A stretch of 14,880 bases of DNA from GH45 sp965370965 (GTDB lineage: Bacteria > Bacteroidota > Bacteroidia > Bacteroidales > SZUA-534): contig CBDUWQ010000087.1 in NCBI GenBank assembly GCA_965370965.1, positions 1-14,880 on the forward strand. Direction: 5' to 3'. The position numbers and the translations under genes are program-made. Numbering within the stretch: position 1 is the first letter of the stretch; every line of letters starts with the position of its first letter. Below are positions 1-6,588 of the stretch, in pieces. The notes beneath the pieces are model-generated. The model was not told the origin of the DNA, made no database searches, and saw only the letters and a program-made list of their open reading frames with translations.

Positions 1-793
1 TTGCACTATAAAGTTTTACTCCTGTGAGTGGAATACCCCCCTCGTTTGAGGCATCGTTTATGGTCTTTACACTTACCCACTCACCAATATTTTCAACCCA
101 AGTATATCCAAGGATATACATTGTTTGATCATAATTTAATCCGGTATATCCTCCTGTATAAGTACCATCGCCCCAAAGGTTATTTGAGTTTGCTCTTTTA
201 TCTAATCCATTAGTAAAAAAGTGCATAATACTATAATTACCTCCCCCCGTTCTATCTATATCATTATCACTGGGTTTTACAATGTAACCGCTTGGGTCGG
301 TATAACGTAATGGGTTGTTCCAACAATAGCTGTAGCGGTTAAAACTTTGGGTAAAACTGGAGTTTTGTACAAAAATATCGGGGCTAAGCATACGGCCAAG
401 TAAAGGGTCGTATAACCTACCGTTCATATTTATTAAACCAACATTATCTAAATGCTCATGCCCCGTAAAACCACGGTCAATTAACAAACTGGTACGTGTG
501 TCGGGTTGGTTATAATTATCAGGATTTTTACGGCGTCCCCATGCATCATAAAAATAACTCTCAGCAATAGCTCCGTATTGGTTTGTTAGTGCCATAATTG
601 AACCTAAATAATCGGTGTGTATATAATACAAATTATTTGAGCCGTCCGAGTTTTTAATATTAACAGCCGATAGCCCGGTTGGCGTGTTAATATAAGTATA
701 TTCTTTATAACTGCCATCGGTATTAACAATTTTTTCAAATACCCCTGCATAATATTTAGTGCTTTTTAAAACACTATTTTCATAGCTGCGCAT
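1..793 (-). pseudogene. RHS core C-terminal fragment with a second tip (orphan cassette, runs off the window)
   Basis: This is a minus-strand reading frame whose first Met codon is at 793-791. It stays open to the window edge, so its C-terminus is missing. Codons 1 to about 251 are identical to those of the RHS fragment at 1544-2725, including the YDAWGRR, GRLYDPLLGRMLSPD and YTDPSGY core motifs. After the shared Asn-Glu-Gly the sequence changes completely, reading GGIPLTGVKLYSA at the edge, so a different C-terminal tip is attached. Upstream of 793 the frame stays open to 868, but beyond position 804 it is antisense to an unrelated HTH-gene remnant, so the N-terminal part of the RHS protein is absent. 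RHS proteins normally exceed 1000 residues, and this piece is most likely a displaced, silent tip cassette. Whether it is translated from the internal Met is unknown. Confidence 0.8.
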
Positions 794-804
794 TATACGT
801 CTAT
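37..804 (-). repeat. 768-bp perfect direct repeat, copy A (RHS core plus linker)
   Basis: Bases 37-804 equal bases 1969-2736 at a constant offset of 1932, with no mismatch or indel found on reading both copies line by line. The left break is inside the codons just after Asn-Glu-Gly of the RHS linker. The right break lies in the core, about four codons upstream of the shared Met. Perfect identity in a non-selected flank points to recent duplication or ongoing gene conversion. Confidence 0.95.
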
Positions 805-805
805 A

Positions 806-982
806 GATTTTCTTGTGTATGGCAATACTAAGCAAAAGGCACAACAAGCTATAAAGGACAATGAGCTTTTAGCACAGTTTAAAGCATTACAGGAGATGGA
901 CAACAAAGACAAATCTACCATTAAAGATGTGATTGACGCTTTTATTAAACGAAGTAGACTAAGGAATATAGCTGCACTCTAA
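806..982 (+). pseudogene. C-terminal remnant of an HTH (XRE-type) regulator
   Basis: An open plus-strand frame ends at TAA 980-982 and has no start codon of its own, because its 5' part is replaced by the RHS repeat ending at 804. The visible product is about 58 residues, including DFLVYGNTKQKAQQAIKDNE, then LLAQFKALQEMDNKDKSTIK and DVIDAFIKRSRLRN. This resembles the C-terminal half that follows the XRE/Cro-type helix-turn-helix in short (about 110-130 aa) Bacteroidota regulators, where a 'LVYG...KAQ...DKELL.QF' stretch is common. The DNA-binding half is missing, so the fragment should be non-functional. The family call rests on recall of similar proteins and not on a search. Confidence 0.6.
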
Positions 983-985
983 ATA

Positions 986-1016
986 CAAAAACTCCCAACC
1001 TAAGGCTGAGAGTTTT
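986..1016 (-). terminator. Rho-independent terminator after the candidate immunity gene
   Basis: On the minus strand 1013-1004 (ACTCTCAGCC) pairs with 1000-991 (GGTTGGGAGT). This gives a 10-bp stem with two G-U pairs and a TTA loop, followed by a short T run at 990-987. The plus-strand version of the hairpin has two mismatches, so the structure fits termination of the minus-strand toxin/immunity transcript, whose last stop is at 1035. Confidence 0.7.
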
Positions 1017-1034
1017 CATTATCTAATTCTAACA

Positions 1035-1550
1035 TTAAGCTGGACCTATTGACTCTTCTTCAAAAATTATTTCATTAAGTGTTGTGTCTACGTCATAACC
1101 CAAGTTAAAAAAATACTTGTTCCTTCTTTTATAAAAATGGTATTCAAAAAGATAATTATCTTCTTCTTTTTTAATACTATCCAAAGTGAAAACTGTATTC
1201 TTTAACCTTTTGAATTTAATGGTTTGTTCTTTATCGACAAGTAAAAATTCATTCTCATTAGTTATCTGTAACCTAGGTCTGTAATTGGTTTTTACATCCT
1301 CTGTTTCCGTTCTAAAATAAAATAAGATAGAATTATTTGATATTTCATACATCTGTTTGGCAGTAAACCCTTGCATGTCAAGATAATAAAGGAAATATTC
1401 ATTGTCAATATACACTTCGTTATAAATTGTATCTCCATTAATATAATCGACAAAATACCAATCTCCAGATATGTCTTTACTTTCTTCTTGATTAAAACAA
1501 GAAGCCAATACCAAACAAATAGATAAGATAATTATTTTACTCCTTACCAT
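1035..1550 (-). CDS. Small lipoprotein, candidate immunity protein for the adjacent RHS tip
   Basis: The frame can be opened at 1580, but ATG 1550-1548 is preferred because it immediately gives a lipoprotein signal peptide: MVRSKIIILSICLVLASC, with lipobox L-A-S-C and lipidation at Cys18. The resulting protein has 171 residues. The mature part starts with FNQEES, whose acidic residues just after the lipidated Cys recall the lipoprotein surface-export signals described in Bacteroidota. It continues with GDWYFVDYINGDTIY and alternating hydrophobic and charged strands, resembling a lipocalin-like beta fold. The ATG overlaps the stop codon of the RHS fragment (ATGGTAA, 7 bp), which suggests translational coupling. 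Position directly after an RHS tip is the usual place for the cognate immunity gene. I do not recognise the family, so the immunity role is inferred from context. A lipid anchor would imply that the toxin acts in the cell envelope. Confidence 0.6.
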   Translation of the reverse strand: MVRSKIIILSICLVLASCFNQEESKDISGDWYFVDYINGDTIYNEVYIDNEYFLYYLDMQGFTAKQMYEISNNSILFYFRTETEDVKTNYRPRLQITNENEFLLVDKEQTIKFKRLKNTVFTLDSIKKEEDNYLFEYHFYKRRNKYFFNLGYDVDTTLNEIIFEEESIGPA

Positions 1551-2725
1551 TGGTCTGTCCTCCCATATATGTAATTCCATGTTGATTTATATAAGCCATA
1601 AGCATCATATGAAGGATAATGTATTCTAATCAGCATAGGAGAGTATGAATCATTATGTAATTGCATTTGTCCATATCCTCTAATGTCAAATTCCCACCCA
1701 TTAAGTCCCTTCATATTTTTTTGAGATACGCGACCTGTTAAATGACTATCTGGATTAAACTGTAAAATTATTTCAATATTATGACCTCGAACTGTAACTG
1801 GATAAGTAATGGTTCCATACCTTCCATCACTTTTACCATATTTCCCAGTGGAAGGAACAAAAAGTTCTCCAACCAAACCTTGTTTGTCCGAGTCGTGTGG
1901 CAATGCTCTCAGAAAATCAACTATAGTCGAATAAGGATTTGAATCAGTCCCTAAATTGATTCTACCATCCCCCTCGTTTGAGGCATCGTTTATGGTCTTT
2001 ACACTTACCCACTCACCAATATTTTCAACCCAAGTATATCCAAGGATATACATTGTTTGATCATAATTTAATCCGGTATATCCTCCTGTATAAGTACCAT
2101 CGCCCCAAAGGTTATTTGAGTTTGCTCTTTTATCTAATCCATTAGTAAAAAAGTGCATAATACTATAATTACCTCCCCCCGTTCTATCTATATCATTATC
2201 ACTGGGTTTTACAATGTAACCGCTTGGGTCGGTATAACGTAATGGGTTGTTCCAACAATAGCTGTAGCGGTTAAAACTTTGGGTAAAACTGGAGTTTTGT
2301 ACAAAAATATCGGGGCTAAGCATACGGCCAAGTAAAGGGTCGTATAACCTACCGTTCATATTTATTAAACCAACATTATCTAAATGCTCATGCCCCGTAA
2401 AACCACGGTCAATTAACAAACTGGTACGTGTGTCGGGTTGGTTATAATTATCAGGATTTTTACGGCGTCCCCATGCATCATAAAAATAACTCTCAGCAAT
2501 AGCTCCGTATTGGTTTGTTAGTGCCATAATTGAACCTAAATAATCGGTGTGTATATAATACAAATTATTTGAGCCGTCCGAGTTTTTAATATTAACAGCC
2601 GATAGCCCGGTTGGCGTGTTAATATAAGTATATTCTTTATAACTGCCATCGGTATTAACAATTTTTTCAAATACCCCTGCATAATATTTAGTGCTTTTTA
2701 AAACACTATTTTCATAGCTGCGCAT
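1544..2725 (-). CDS. RHS repeat-associated core protein, 5'-truncated, with uncharacterised C-terminal tip
   Basis: The protein has 393 residues from Met 2725. The frame is open upstream to 2893 (stop TGA 2896-2894) and that extension still reads as RHS/YD-repeat sequence (YTYQYKSIGLPTEISGN), so the gene has lost its N-terminal part. Residues 58-170 form the RHS core: IHTDYLGSIMALT, ESYFYDAWGRR, GRLYDPLLGRMLSPD, NRYSYCWNNPLRYTDPSGY. Residues 171-252 are a Gly/Asn/Tyr-rich linker shared with the second cassette. Residues 253-393 are a unique tip (GRINLGTDSNPYS... to IYGRTDQW) with no Cys and several His/Arg/Asp residues. RHS proteins enclose a C-terminal toxin in a beta-cage and deliver it to rivals. 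The tip is therefore a candidate toxin of unknown activity, followed directly by a candidate immunity gene. Lack of the shell and a signal sequence makes this a probable silent cassette. Confidence 0.8.
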   Translation of the reverse strand: MRSYENSVLKSTKYYAGVFEKIVNTDGSYKEYTYINTPTGLSAVNIKNSDGSNNLYYIHTDYLGSIMALTNQYGAIAESYFYDAWGRRKNPDNYNQPDTRTSLLIDRGFTGHEHLDNVGLINMNGRLYDPLLGRMLSPDIFVQNSSFTQSFNRYSYCWNNPLRYTDPSGYIVKPSDNDIDRTGGGNYSIMHFFTNGLDKRANSNNLWGDGTYTGGYTGLNYDQTMYILGYTWVENIGEWVSVKTINDASNEGDGRINLGTDSNPYSTIVDFLRALPHDSDKQGLVGELFVPSTGKYGKSDGRYGTITYPVTVRGHNIEIILQFNPDSHLTGRVSQKNMKGLNGWEFDIRGYGQMQLHNDSYSPMLIRIHYPSYDAYGLYKSTWNYIYGRTDQW

Positions 2726-2736
2726 TATACGTCTAT
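1969..2736 (-). repeat. 768-bp perfect direct repeat, copy B (RHS core plus linker)
   Basis: This is the partner of copy A at 37-804. Here the repeat lies inside a longer RHS frame: on the 5' side the RHS sequence continues to about 2893, and on the 3' side it runs into the tip encoded by 1544-1968. Copy A loses RHS sequence exactly at its 5' break, so copy B looks like the parental context and copy A the derived one. Confidence 0.95.
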
Positions 2737-2882
2737 TATTATCAGGTCCATAAGTAAACCTATATTTAATTTTTTCTGCTTCAGTAATATTTGTAACCTT
2801 ATTAAACCAATTATAATTAATTAATTGGTGATTCCCACTTATTTCGGTTGGTAATCCAATACTTTTATATTGGTATGTATAG

Positions 2883-3059
2883 CTGTCCGAAAGTCATGGC
2901 AACTAATTGGTCATACGTTTTATAAGCTGAACAACCTTTATCAGTCTAATGTATCCGTACCGAATCTTTAAGAATGTGATTTGGTATTAATTTTAATATC
3001 TGTGCCATTAATGGCTTTTCAGATTTTTTTGTGTTTTTATGCGGTGGAAGAAAGCCCAT
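2883..3059 (-). pseudogene. 5' remnant of an IS4-type (DUF4372) transposase
   Basis: Read from ATG 3059-3057 on the minus strand, the frame gives MGFLPPHK, then AQILKLIPNHILKDSVRIH, an in-frame TAG (2948-2946), and TDKGCSAYKTYDQLVAMTFG. The order 'QIL.LIP....D.SV..H.TDKG...Y.TYDQLVAM.FGQ' matches the N-terminal DUF4372 domain of IS4-type transposases common in Bacteroidota. Homology stops where the RHS frame begins (about 2883-2893). The rest of the transposase, with its DDE catalytic residues, is absent, and the premature stop confirms decay. The recognition is from memory of the family motif. Confidence 0.7.
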
Positions 3060-3111
3060 AATTTTTGTTTTAAAGTTTGCACTTCAAAAATTGGAATTTT
3101 TGGGCTTTTTT
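3051..3111. other. Nested hairpin over the transposase start codon
   Basis: AAAGCCCA (3051-3058) pairs with TGGGCTTT (3101-3108), and AATTTTTG (3060-3067) pairs with CAAAAATT (3085-3092). On the plus strand a T run follows (3106-3111), so it could act as a terminator. On the minus strand the stem lies over the ATG of the transposase remnant. This is the arrangement by which some IS elements block translation from read-through transcripts. The function is inferred. Confidence 0.4.
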
Positions 3112-3549
3112 CCTAACTTATTATTTTGGGCAGCTATGTTCTTAAAACAAGAAGAAATTAATAATATAATGTAAGCAACTATATATTTATGTTAAACAAT
3201 ACGTGCCGCTTTTATAAAAAATACTCATATAGCCATAATACCACTCAGTATGTAATTTTTTGCTTTTAGCTTAATGCTTATTTTATATTGTGCAAATTAC
3301 AATTTACACCCAATTGCTTAATTAGTATTTTGTACAAAAAAATAGCATAATTACATAAAGCACAATAGCTTAATAAGCTATTTTTTTATGAAAATTCATG
3401 CAATAGTAAAGGATAAATAGAACTTGCTGAGAAAATCCGTAGTACACCAATTACTGACATTAAAACAATTATGTGTTTCTAAGTAAGCCCTAAATAATAT
3501 AAAAAACAACATTGATTTCAAACTCAAGCAAGGTTTAATAAAAATCGTG
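3112..3549. other. AT-rich intergenic stretch without a recognisable gene
   Basis: No convincing coding frame, RNA gene or mobile-element end was seen on either strand. The only clear structure is a short hairpin at 3364-3382. This stretch separates the rearranged RHS/IS region from the conserved chromosomal genes that start at 3590. Confidence 0.5.
3364..3387 (+). terminator. Possible terminator hairpin
   Basis: AATAGCTT (3364-3371) and AAGCTATT (3375-3382) form an 8-bp AT-rich stem with a 3-nt loop, followed by a run of seven T (3381-3387) on the plus strand. No plus-strand gene ends nearby, so it may be a relic of a deleted gene or a chance fold. Confidence 0.35.
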
Positions 3550-3557
3550 TACATTTG
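3550..3557 (+). promoter_or_regulatory. Bacteroidota -7 promoter box of the threonine aldolase operon
   Basis: TACATTTG matches the Bacteroidota sigma-ABfr -7 consensus TAnnTTTG and lies 32 nt before the ATG at 3590. No clear -33 TTTG is present at the usual distance, so this is a motif match only. Confidence 0.5.
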
Positions 3558-3589
3558 TTCAAAACATAAGGTTTAAACTATATTTTACT

Positions 3590-4624
3590 ATGAGAATAAG
3601 AGGATTTGCAAGCGACAACAATAGCGGGATTTCTCCGGAAATTATTACAGCTATTTCAAAAGCCAATACAGGACATGCCGTTGCCTATGGCGACGATATT
3701 TATACACAAAAAGCAATTAATGAGTTTAAAAAAATGATAGGTGCCGATATTGAGGTGTTTTTTGTTTTTACAGGCACAGGAGCTAATGTGCTGGGGCTAA
3801 ATAATATCGGTAAATCGTTTAATTCGGTAATATGTGCCGACACAGCCCATATTAATGTTGACGAATGTGGAGCACCCGAGAAATTTACAGGTATGAAAAT
3901 TTTATCGGTAAAAACCCCCGATGGAAAACTAACAGTTGACAACATTAAGCAACACATGCATAGTTTTGGTTTTGAGCACCATAGCCAGCCCGGCATTATT
4001 TCAATTACACAACCCACCGAGGTTGGAACAGTTTATACTGTTAATGAGATAAAAACTTTAGCCGATTATACCCATAAAAATAATCTTTACCTACACATGG
4101 ATGGTGCCCGCATATCAAATGCTGTAGCCTCGCTTAATGTACCCGTTAAAGAGTTTACCAAAGATGCCGGTGTTGATGTACTTTCGTTTGGGGGCACAAA
4201 AAATGGGATGATGTACGGCGAGGCAGTTCTATTTTTAAATAATGGCTTGGCTAAAAATTTTAAATACTTTAGAAAACAGGGTATGCAACTGCCATCAAAA
4301 ATGAGATACATTGGAGCCCAGTTTAGTGCATTTTTTAATAACAACTTATGGATAAAAAACGCTAAACATGCCAATAAAATGGCACAATTGCTTTATAACG
4401 AAACAAAAAATATTAAGGGGGTTAAAATTAAGCAACCTGTTCAGGCAAACGGTGTTTTTGCCATAATACCCGGTAAACTGATACAAAAATTGCAGAAAGA
4501 GTACTTTTTTTATGTTTGGGACGAGCATGCCAACGAGGTTAGGTGGATGTGCTCATATGATACTACTGAAAATGATGTAATAGAGTTTGCATCGCTATTG
4601 CGGAAGATGAGTTCAAAGTTATAA
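3590..4624 (+). CDS. ltaE: Low-specificity L-threonine aldolase (PLP enzyme)
   Basis: This 344-residue aminotransferase-fold type I enzyme belongs to the threonine aldolase / beta-eliminating lyase family. It cleaves L-threonine or L-allo-threonine to glycine and acetaldehyde in the cytoplasm. Visible hallmarks are the N-terminal FASDNNSGISPEI substrate loop (residues 6-18), GDDIYT (35-39), the PLP-phosphate-binding loop TGTGAN (61-66), the stacking-region HINVDECGAP (87-96), HMDGAR (169-174) with the PLP-contacting Asp171, and SFGGTKNG (199-206) with Lys204 as the expected Schiff-base lysine. Length is typical of the family. The ATG is well placed after a TAnnTTTG promoter box. The radical SAM gene starts 2 nt after the stop codon, so the two are probably cotranscribed. 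Specificity between threonine isomers or related beta-hydroxy amino acids cannot be read from sequence. Confidence 0.9.
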   Translation: MRIRGFASDNNSGISPEIITAISKANTGHAVAYGDDIYTQKAINEFKKMIGADIEVFFVFTGTGANVLGLNNIGKSFNSVICADTAHINVDECGAPEKFTGMKILSVKTPDGKLTVDNIKQHMHSFGFEHHSQPGIISITQPTEVGTVYTVNEIKTLADYTHKNNLYLHMDGARISNAVASLNVPVKEFTKDAGVDVLSFGGTKNGMMYGEAVLFLNNGLAKNFKYFRKQGMQLPSKMRYIGAQFSAFFNNNLWIKNAKHANKMAQLLYNETKNIKGVKIKQPVQANGVFAIIPGKLIQKLQKEYFFYVWDEHANEVRWMCSYDTTENDVIEFASLLRKMSSKL

Positions 4625-4626
4625 CC

Positions 4627-5580
4627 ATGGACAATACCTTTTTATGGGGTCATTCAAAGCGGTATAACGATTATCCTACTTATATAAAGAGCGTTTTTGG
4701 AGGTCGTGTTCAAAAAATTTCAGTAAATGTAGGGTTTTCATGCCCTAACCGCGATGGCACCAAAGGCACAGTAGGATGCATCTATTGCAATAATAAAACC
4801 TTTAAACCAGGATATTGCGAAACCGATATTCCTGTAAAAGGTCAAATTGAAAAAGGAGTTAAGTTTTTTGAGAAAAAATACCCCGATATGAACTATATGG
4901 CATATTTTCAGTCATATACAAATACTTATGCCCCTATTGCCAATTTAAGAAAATTGTATCTCGAAGCCATTGCCCACCCTAAAGTAGTAGGTTTAATAAT
5001 TGGCACCCGCCCCGATTGCATTAGCACAGGTATTTTAAAAATGCTTAAAGAGATTGCTACCGATATACCGGTAACAATAGAGTTTGGTTTAGAGAGCACA
5101 AGCAATAAAACTTTAAATGAAATAAACCGGTGCCATAGTTGGACAGACTCTGTAAAGGCTATTGAACAGTGCAGCTTATATGGAATTGATGTGGGAGCAC
5201 ACCTAATATTGGGGCTGCCGGGTGAAACACATAAGCAAATGCTTGAACATGCACATATAATATCGGAGTTACCCATAAAAACTTTAAAACTGCATCAACT
5301 GCAGGTAATTAAAAATACCCAATTGGCAAAACGGTACAAGCAAAACCCCAACTATGTTAAGCTTTTTAATTTTCAAGAATATCTTGATTTTGTTATTCGG
5401 TTTATTGAAGTACTAAACCCTAAAATAATAATTGAAAGGTTTGTTAGTACATCGCCCATTAATGAATTAATAGCACCGCATTGGAATAGTATGAAGAATT
5501 TTGAAATAGTAGCAAAAATTGAAAAAGAGCTGGCAAAACGTAACACCTTTCAAGGAAGATTATATAAAAACACTAAATAA
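4627..5580 (+). CDS. TIGR01212-family (YhcC-like) radical SAM protein
   Basis: The protein has 317 residues. The cluster-binding cysteines are in the atypical spacing of this family, FSCPNRDGTKGTVGCIYCNN, with Cys39, Cys51 and Cys54 (C-x11-C-x2-C) rather than the classical CxxxCxxC. They should hold a 4Fe-4S cluster that cleaves S-adenosylmethionine. Further family marks are YFQSYTNTYA (about 98-107), IGTRPDC (125-131), EFGLES (152-157) and HLILGLPGE (192-200), typical of the radical SAM TIM barrel. The cellular substrate of YhcC-like proteins is not known to me, so only the chemistry class can be assigned. The start codon is 2 nt after the threonine aldolase stop, indicating one operon, although no functional link between the two is evident. 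Confidence 0.9.
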   Translation: MDNTFLWGHSKRYNDYPTYIKSVFGGRVQKISVNVGFSCPNRDGTKGTVGCIYCNNKTFKPGYCETDIPVKGQIEKGVKFFEKKYPDMNYMAYFQSYTNTYAPIANLRKLYLEAIAHPKVVGLIIGTRPDCISTGILKMLKEIATDIPVTIEFGLESTSNKTLNEINRCHSWTDSVKAIEQCSLYGIDVGAHLILGLPGETHKQMLEHAHIISELPIKTLKLHQLQVIKNTQLAKRYKQNPNYVKLFNFQEYLDFVIRFIEVLNPKIIIERFVSTSPINELIAPHWNSMKNFEIVAKIEKELAKRNTFQGRLYKNTK

Positions 5581-5586
5581 AGGAAC

Positions 5587-5615
5587 TGCCAAGAAATAAG
5601 TATAATTCGTTGGCA
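5587..5615. terminator. Possible bidirectional terminator between convergent genes
   Basis: TGCCAA (5587-5592) and TTGGCA (5610-5615) flank an AT-rich loop and are followed by AAAAA on the plus strand. The structure lies between the stop codons of two converging genes (5580 and 5642). The stem is only 6 bp and the T tract is poor, so this is a weak call. Confidence 0.3.
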
Positions 5616-5641
5616 AAAACAATCCGCTTGCATAATTCAAG

Positions 5642-6334
5642 CTAAAAAATACCTTTCATCTTAGCCAGTTGAATAATTATTTCAACCATTTTTTGTTTAT
5701 CAAAATTTTTTCTGTTTAAAGTAGCATCAAATAGGTAATCGAGGTTACCTGGCTGTTTTTCAAGAAAAAGATAGAAAAGTTTAAAACGTTTCTCATCGGT
5801 ATCAATCGCCCACTCTTCCGCTTCTTCAATGTCGGTTTTGCGGTTTTTCATAATATTTTCAATCCGCCAAAAAAATGGTGCCGTAAGCCTAATATTTAAC
5901 ACATTGGGTTGGTCTTGTAAAATAGCAGCTCCTGCACGTCCTATTAAAATAATATTCCCCTGTTTGCAAAGTGATACCATTACCTCTTTAATTGTATTTT
6001 TTATTTTTAAATCGTTAACATATGTTTTGCTAAAGGCAATAAACATATCTATAAAATTCGATTTTTCAACCCCTTTATAAAAGTGCTTAATTTTTGAAGT
6101 AGAGAGGTTTAGTTCTCTTGCCGAATTTTCAAGTATCTCTTTATCAACACATCTCCATATATTGCTTTTTTCATTTTTGTTTAGCTCTTTTGTAAGCATT
6201 TGTGCAATTTTTTTAGCCTCACACCCCGATTGCCTTGATATGGTAATTACCGGACCAAACTTTTTTTTGGTATTTTCTCTGCTATTAGCTTCTTTATACC
6301 TATGCTCAAAGTATTTAAATAAAATATTATCCAT
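5642..6334 (-). CDS. Cytidylate kinase-like family protein
   Basis: The protein has 230 residues. It fits the cytidylate kinase-like family (P-loop NMP-kinase fold): PVITISRQSGCEAKKIAQML (residues 28-47) at the P-loop position, WRCVDKEIL (60-68), IILIGRAGAAIL (128-139), then VLNIRLTAPFFWRIENIM (145-162) and a C-terminal helix. In many family members the P-loop reads SR.FGSGG.EIA. Here it reads SRQSGCEAKKIA, lacking the usual glycines, so nucleotide binding may be altered. True Cmk (dCMP/CMP kinase) is a different protein, and this family has no settled physiological role. The gene converges on the radical SAM gene and diverges from mnmA. A G-rich run (AGGGGGG) just upstream of the ATG could act as an unusual ribosome-binding site. 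A MITE lies only about 45 bp upstream. Confidence 0.75.
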   Translation of the reverse strand: MDNILFKYFEHRYKEANSRENTKKKFGPVITISRQSGCEAKKIAQMLTKELNKNEKSNIWRCVDKEILENSARELNLSTSKIKHFYKGVEKSNFIDMFIAFSKTYVNDLKIKNTIKEVMVSLCKQGNIILIGRAGAAILQDQPNVLNIRLTAPFFWRIENIMKNRKTDIEEAEEWAIDTDEKRFKLFYLFLEKQPGNLDYLFDATLNRKNFDKQKMVEIIIQLAKMKGIF

Positions 6335-6378
6335 ATTACCCCCCTTTTTTAACTTGATTTAATGAGGTTAAAATTTTG

Positions 6379-6588
6379 GTTACTAATCAGTGTAAGCAAA
6401 GTCTTTAAAATTAAGGAGTAATGTAATTTTTTGTGATGCCTGTCTGCCAATTCCAGGCAGGCTGTGATGCTGTTTTCTTGTGATGCAGTAGTTTTTTTAC
6501 TGCAACACTGCAACACTGCAACACAATTTCATCAGAATATCAATAAGTTACATAACTTTATATTTATTTTCTAACACTGATTAGTAAC
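6379..6588. mobile_element. 210-bp MITE-like element with 15-bp TIRs and 8-bp target duplication
   Basis: GTTACTAATCAGTGT (6379-6393) is repeated as a perfect inverted copy at 6574-6588. The pair is flanked immediately outside by the identical octamer AAATTTTG at 6371-6378 and 6589-6596, a textbook target-site duplication. The interior codes for nothing. It holds a GC-rich hairpin (GCCTGTCT/AGGCAGGC, 6438-6461), three copies of TGTGATGC (6432, 6463, 6479), a TGCAGTA/TACTGCA hairpin (6484-6504) and three tandem TGCAACAC units (6501-6524). The element sits between the divergent cytidylate-kinase-like gene and mnmA. An 8-bp duplication is compatible with several families (IS66, ISL3, IS1595, IS256). 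The partner transposase is not in the window. Confidence 0.8.
6501..6524. repeat. Three tandem TGCAACAC octamers
   Basis: Three exact head-to-tail copies of TGCAACAC lie inside the MITE-like element. The first overlaps the right arm of the TGCAGTA/TACTGCA hairpin. This is too short for a CRISPR array. It could have arisen by slippage. Confidence 0.85.

Noticed and set aside
28..213. Plus-strand open frame of 61 codons
   Set aside because: It is antisense to the RHS linker, where the minus-strand frame is clearly the coding one, and the same sequence recurs in copy B.
1551..1580. ATG 1580 as start of the lipoprotein gene
   Set aside because: It would place ten extra charged or polar residues before the signal peptide; ATG 1550 gives a normal lipoprotein leader.
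3364..3387. Hairpin considered as an attachment site or IS end
   Set aside because: No partner repeat was found nearby; it fits a terminator-like fold only.
3700..4528. Three minus-strand open frames inside the threonine aldolase gene
   Set aside because: They are shadows of a clearly conserved coding sequence, have no start signals and show no recognisable domains.
6501..6524. Tandem repeats considered as a CRISPR array
   Set aside because: The unit is only 8 bp, there are no spacers and no cas genes in the window.
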